Positions 5,034-7,636 of a stretch of 7,636 nucleotides of DNA are shown here, one piece after another. The stretch comes from Clostridiales bacterium. Its GTDB lineage: Bacteria > Bacillota > Clostridia > Christensenellales > CAG-138. The stretch spans positions 1 through 7,636 of the forward strand of contig DNFZ01000095.1 in the NCBI GenBank assembly GCA_003486785.1. The letters are read 5' to 3'. Made by a program: the position numbers and the translations under genes. Each line of letters begins with the position of its first letter. Within the stretch, counting starts at the first letter, position 1. The notes under the pieces are model-generated. The model saw nothing but the letters and a program-made list of their open reading frames with translations, had not been told where the DNA came from and ran no database searches.

Positions 5034-5987
5034 ATGGACGAGACGAAATGCTATCTTGCCGTTGACGGAGGCAACTCTAAAACCGAATATCGCTTGCTCA
5101 ACGCATCCGGCGCGGTGATTGCCGCCTGCCGCGGTGGCGCTAGCAATCATGAAACTCTCCCGGGCGGCTTTGGCGGCGCGGCAGATGTGCTCATCTCCGA
5201 AATTTCAGACCTGCTTGCAGCACAGGGATACGCCCTCAGCCACGTGTCAGATGCGGTGATGGGCCTTGCGGGCGCGGATTACGACGAGCAAGCGCGCGCC
5301 CTGCAGAACGCGCTGGGCGCACGCGGTTTGTCGCGCTGCTTTGTTTGCAACGATGGTTATCTGGGTGTGATGGTGGGCATTGAGAACGGCATTGGCATCT
5401 GCTACTCGGCGGGCTCCGGCGTGACGTGCGCGGGGATGAACGCCGAGGGTGCGCGCGCGCAATTCGGCGGCATCGGGACGCTCTCCGGCGATATCGGCGG
5501 CGGCTTTGACATCGCGGCATTCGTTTACCGCAGCGTGTATCAGCATCTGTTTTTCGGAAAGACGTATACCACGCTTAAGGACGCTTATTTCACCCTGTTT
5601 GATGTGCGCACCCCGGAGGCGTTTCTCGCCTCTGCCGCCCGCATGCAAAACGAGGAATCAGCGCGCCAGCTCATCGGGCTGTTTTTCACCGCGATGGAGA
5701 CGGGCGACGAGCTCGCCCTGCGCTACGCGGCACTCGCCGCGAGCCATGCGGCGGATTGCATCATCGCTGTGTCGGATACGCTCTTGCTCAAGCCGACGGT
5801 TCATGTCGCGCTCTCAGGCTCGATCATGACCGCCGTCGCACCGCCGACGTTTCGACGGATGATCGAATACGAGCTCTTTCGCCGCAAAGGCAAATACTTC
5901 AGCCTGCACGTCAACGACCGTCCGCCGGTGGATGGCGCGGTGCGCTGGGTGCGCCTGCGCAATCACCTGCCTGAGGTGTTCCTTTGA
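5034..5987 (+). CDS. BadF/BadG/BcrA-type sugar kinase (N-acetylglucosamine kinase-like)
   Basis: A 317-residue kinase of the ASKHA (actin/hexokinase/Hsp70) fold. Its nearest characterised relatives phosphorylate N-acetylglucosamine or related sugars with ATP, and it lacks the iron-sulfur cysteines expected of the dehydratase activators in the same superfamily. The phosphate-1 motif is DGGNSKTE (11-18). N106-D107 is the probable catalytic base position. The phosphate-2 motif is AGSG (126-129), GGIGTLSGDIGGG spans 145-157 and the adenosine motif is ALSGSI (259-264). The start ATG at 5034 has AAGGA 10 nt upstream. It follows the GH4 gene by 69 nt without a terminator between them, so the two are probably co-transcribed. 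The likely role is phosphorylating either the intact disaccharide (a GH4 substrate) or the sugar released from it. Confidence 0.88.
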   Translation: MDETKCYLAVDGGNSKTEYRLLNASGAVIAACRGGASNHETLPGGFGGAADVLISEISDLLAAQGYALSHVSDAVMGLAGADYDEQARALQNALGARGLSRCFVCNDGYLGVMVGIENGIGICYSAGSGVTCAGMNAEGARAQFGGIGTLSGDIGGGFDIAAFVYRSVYQHLFFGKTYTTLKDAYFTLFDVRTPEAFLASAARMQNEESARQLIGLFFTAMETGDELALRYAALAASHAADCIIAVSDTLLLKPTVHVALSGSIMTAVAPPTFRRMIEYELFRRKGKYFSLHVNDRPPVDGAVRWVRLRNHLPEVFL

Positions 5988-6002
5988 GCAATGTTGAAAT
6001 CC

Positions 6003-6029
6003 CGTCTGCATCCGTGCAGGCGTTTTTTT
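6003..6029 (+). terminator. Intrinsic terminator of the glycosidase-kinase operon
   Basis: CGTCTGCA-TCCG-TGCAGGCG at 6003-6022 forms an 8-bp stem (one G-U) with a tetraloop, followed by seven T at 6023-6029. It starts 16 nt after the kinase stop codon. On the opposite strand no T run follows the stem, so it serves only the plus strand; the convergent acetyltransferase gene has no clear terminator of its own. Confidence 0.9.
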
Positions 6030-6038
6030 GTTTGCGTC

Positions 6039-6554
6039 CTATTCTTCTCTGCGCGCTGAGAATGCATAATGCGGCATATCCATGCCATAATATCGCTTGA
6101 CGAACCGGCAGCGCACGGTCATCCCGTTGCGGATGGCAACATTCATCGAAGCGATGTTGTTATCGCGAACGATGGAAAAAACTTCCTCGGCATCGAGCCG
6201 TTCAAAGGCATATGCTTTGCAAGCACCCGCCGCTTCGAGCGCATATCCGTTCTTCCAGTGCTTGCGCGCAAAGAGATATCCGATCTCCAGCACCCTCTGT
6301 CCGGCGACATCCTGCCAGGTCAGTCCGCATTGGCCGATCATTTCGCCCGTTGTTTTCAACACCACCGCCCAGAGCCCGAACCCATCCGTACGGTATCGCT
6401 CAAGCATGCGATTGAGCCAAGCCTGTGTTTCCTCATCGGAAAACGCGTGCTCGTAGGCAAACATCGCCTCCCGGTCCTGCAGGATTCCGGCCAGCGCAGG
6501 ATAATCCTCCTGCGTCATCTCGCGCAGCAACAGTCGTGTCGTTTCGATGATCAT
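6039..6554 (-). CDS. GNAT-family N-acetyltransferase (RimJ/RimL-like)
   Basis: A 171-residue acetyltransferase of the GNAT superfamily that transfers an acetyl group from acetyl-CoA to an amine. The RimJ/RimL subtype is indicated by the opening ETTRLLLREMTQEDYPAL (4-21). IGQCGLTW (73-80) and LEIGYLFARKHWKNGYALEA (89-108) form the central strand and the acetyl-CoA pyrophosphate loop, with R97-x-x-x-x-N-G-Y-A. The C-terminal part has RDNNIASMNVAIRNGM, the usual helix before the last strand. Substrate is unknown: relatives acetylate ribosomal protein N-termini, antibiotics, polyamines or other small amines. The ATG at 6552-6554 follows a GGGAGGG site by about 8 nt. It converges with the sugar operon and diverges from the uridine-kinase-like gene, so it is probably transcribed alone. 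Confidence 0.92.
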   Translation of the reverse strand: MIIETTRLLLREMTQEDYPALAGILQDREAMFAYEHAFSDEETQAWLNRMLERYRTDGFGLWAVVLKTTGEMIGQCGLTWQDVAGQRVLEIGYLFARKHWKNGYALEAAGACKAYAFERLDAEEVFSIVRDNNIASMNVAIRNGMTVRCRFVKRYYGMDMPHYAFSARREE

Positions 6555-6600
6555 CGTGTCTTCCCTCCCGTGATTGTTTGCGCGCGCGGCGCGGTGCGTA

Positions 6601-6609
6601 TGTTATAAT
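6601..6609 (+). promoter_or_regulatory. Extended -10 promoter of the uridine-kinase-like gene
   Basis: TG-T-TATAAT at 6601-6609 is a perfect extended -10 element without a matching -35, like the promoter at 3574. A short hairpin CGCGA-AAGCTC-TCGCG (6617-6632) follows at or near the start of the transcript. The complement reads TATTATAAC and could also act as a -10 for the divergent acetyltransferase gene, which would make it a bidirectional promoter; that part is speculative. Confidence 0.6.
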
Positions 6610-6659
6610 ACTCTCACGCGAAAGCTCTCGCGCATTTGATTGTGCTCCAAGGAGACTCC

Positions 6660-7262
6660 ATGTTAAACGAACCTCAATCCGTTTTCACCGGCGATGCCGA
6701 TCGGGAGATCGCCGCGCGCGTCAACGCGCTGCTGCAAACGCAGGAGCGCGCGATTCTCGCCATCGACGGCAATTGCTGCGCCGGCAAAACCACGATGGCT
6801 GCGCGTCTTGGCGAATTGCTCGGCGCGAATGTGTTTCATATGGACGACTATTTTTTGCAGCCACAGATGCGCACGCCGGAGCGGCTGAGTCAGCCCGGCG
6901 GAAACGTGGACGTGGAGCGGTTTCTGCACGAGGCGTTGCTGCCAGCCTCGCGCGGCGAAGCAGCCAAAGTGCGCCGGTATGATTGTCACGAAGACCGCCT
7001 GCTTGCGCCCGTGTCCGTCTCGCCCCGGCGCGTGATCATCGTAGAAGGCGCATACAGCCTGCATCCGCTGCTCGCACCTCTTTATGACATCAAGGTGTTC
7101 TGCCGCATCGATCCCGCGTTGCAGGATGCTCGCATCCTCACGCGAAACGGCGCGGACGCGCTTGAGGTGTTTCAAACCCGCTGGATTCCGCTTGAAAACA
7201 AGTATATCGAAGCACTGGATGTGTTGTCGCAATGCGACATCGTCATCGACGCTGTGCTATAG
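6660..7262 (+). CDS. Uridine-kinase-like P-loop kinase
   Basis: A 200-residue P-loop NTPase related to uridine kinase and phosphoribulokinase. The Walker A motif GNCCAGKTT lies at 37-45 after strand AILAID. HMDDYFL (60-66) carries the paired acidic residues typical of uridine kinases. PGGNVDVERF (79-88) is the usual substrate-loop region, and IIVEGAYSLHP (near 125-135) is the strand with the family's conserved VEG(A/V)Y. The C-terminus ends in CDIVIDAVL. Bacterial Udk proteins are about 205-215 residues, so the length fits, but divergence from true Udk means the phosphate acceptor is uncertain. I chose the ATG at 6660 because AAGGAG lies 5 nt upstream; a TTG at 6636 would include that site in the gene. 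It has its own promoter and terminator. Confidence 0.88.
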   Translation: MLNEPQSVFTGDADREIAARVNALLQTQERAILAIDGNCCAGKTTMAARLGELLGANVFHMDDYFLQPQMRTPERLSQPGGNVDVERFLHEALLPASRGEAAKVRRYDCHEDRLLAPVSVSPRRVIIVEGAYSLHPLLAPLYDIKVFCRIDPALQDARILTRNGADALEVFQTRWIPLENKYIEALDVLSQCDIVIDAVL

Positions 7263-7278
7263 CATCCCATCTTCCGGC

Positions 7279-7309
7279 AAAAACAGCGCCTGTAAAGACG
7301 CTGTTTTTT
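7279..7309. terminator. Bidirectional terminator between convergent genes
   Basis: AAACAGCG at 7281-7288 pairs with CGCTGTTT at 7299-7306 across a 10-nt loop. On the plus strand the T run continues to 7309. On the minus strand a run of five T (complement A at 7279-7283) also follows the stem. It sits between the stop codons of two convergent genes and can serve both. Confidence 0.88.
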
Positions 7310-7325
7310 CGTGTTTTGGCCTAAG

Positions 7326-7636
7326 CTAGCAGCAGTCTCCTCCGCAGCAGCAGTTGAGGCACATAAGCGCGCTGCAAATATCGCAGCAGGGCGAAGCATC
7401 CATGCTTCCGTTTCCGCCGCGCTGATAGACGCGCCCCGCGTTGTTGAGCGAGCTGTAGGCGTTGCGGTATTCGGGGTTGTCCGGCTCCGCTTCATAAGCA
7501 CGGCTAAAGCAGGCAGTCGCCCGCTCATAGGAGCCCTGCCGCAGCAGAATCACGCCGGTGAGATAGTTCCACTCCGCATTGTGCACCGAGACGCCGTTTA
7601 AAATCGCCTGCGCTGCCTGAAGATTGTTTTGGTTGA
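7326..7636 (-). CDS. TPR protein with cysteine-rich tail, C-terminal part (probable DnaJ-domain protein)
   Basis: The last 102 codons of a protein whose N-terminal part lies beyond the window edge. A single TPR-like repeat is visible: the frame AAQAILNGVS, then NAEWNYLTGVILLRQGSYERA, a FSRAYEAEPDNPEYRNA segment and SSLNN. A short Gly/Ser-rich linker leads to a tail in which nine of the last 20 residues are cysteine, including CC, CCC and a terminal CC. I know this combination from Clostridia proteins that begin with a J domain, so an upstream J domain is expected but not visible. The GTG at 7584-7586 is internal: the frame stays open with family-like sequence to the window end. The tail may bind metal or be lipidated or disulfide-linked; its role is unknown. 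Confidence 0.75.
   Translation of the reverse strand, partial: NQNNLQAAQAILNGVSVHNAEWNYLTGVILLRQGSYERATACFSRAYEAEPDNPEYRNAYSSLNNAGRVYQRGGNGSMDASPCCDICSALMCLNCCCGGDCC

Noticed and set aside
5236..5648. Long minus-strand frames inside the kinase gene
   Set aside because: They are shadows of a high-GC gene with clear kinase motifs on the plus strand.

Overview
The window looks like chromosomal DNA from a Gram-positive anaerobe of the class Clostridia (Bacillota). It has fairly GC-rich genes with AT-rich promoters, strong AGGAGG-type ribosome binding sites, short hairpin-plus-U terminators, an S10 operon beginning rpsJ-rplC, and a DnaJ/TPR-type protein with a cysteine-rich tail that I know from Clostridia. 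Placement below class is not supportable from the sequence alone.

Layout from left to right. (1) 1-687, minus strand: the first two genes of the ribosomal S10 operon, rpsJ (complete) and rplC (first 121 codons). (2) 688-1552, no gene: two good minus-strand promoters for the S10 operon, a leader of about 240 or 440 nt with hairpins and one alternative pairing, then an inverted pair of REP-like hairpins and the gntR terminator. (3) 1553-2224, minus: an FCD-type GntR regulator with a clear promoter and an upstream dyad. (4) 2225-2535: that promoter plus a 65-nt hairpin. (5) 2536-2871, minus: a small XRE-family regulator. (6) 2872-3677: a large AT-rich gap holding a dyad at the probable xre promoter, palindromes, a dubious 30-codon reading frame and the promoter and leader of the next operon. 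(7) 3678-5987, plus: a two-gene sugar operon with a family 4 glycoside hydrolase and a BadF/NAGK-type sugar kinase, closed by a strong terminator. (8) 6039-6554, minus: a GNAT acetyltransferase. It is divergent from (9) 6660-7262, plus: a uridine-kinase-like P-loop kinase. (10) 7326-7636, minus: the C-terminal part of a TPR protein with nine cysteines in its last 20 residues.

How the parts fit (inference): the hydrolase and kinase probably form a cytosolic route for a disaccharide or amino-sugar conjugate. GH4 enzymes often need a 6-phosphorylated substrate and no PTS genes are visible, so the kinase may supply the phosphate. Either of the two regulators could control this operon, but no operator shared with its promoter was found. 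I found no defence system, CRISPR array, tRNA, rRNA or transposase gene. The most distinctive non-coding elements are the REP-like inverted pair with a compensatory base-pair change and the two-promoter rpsJ leader.
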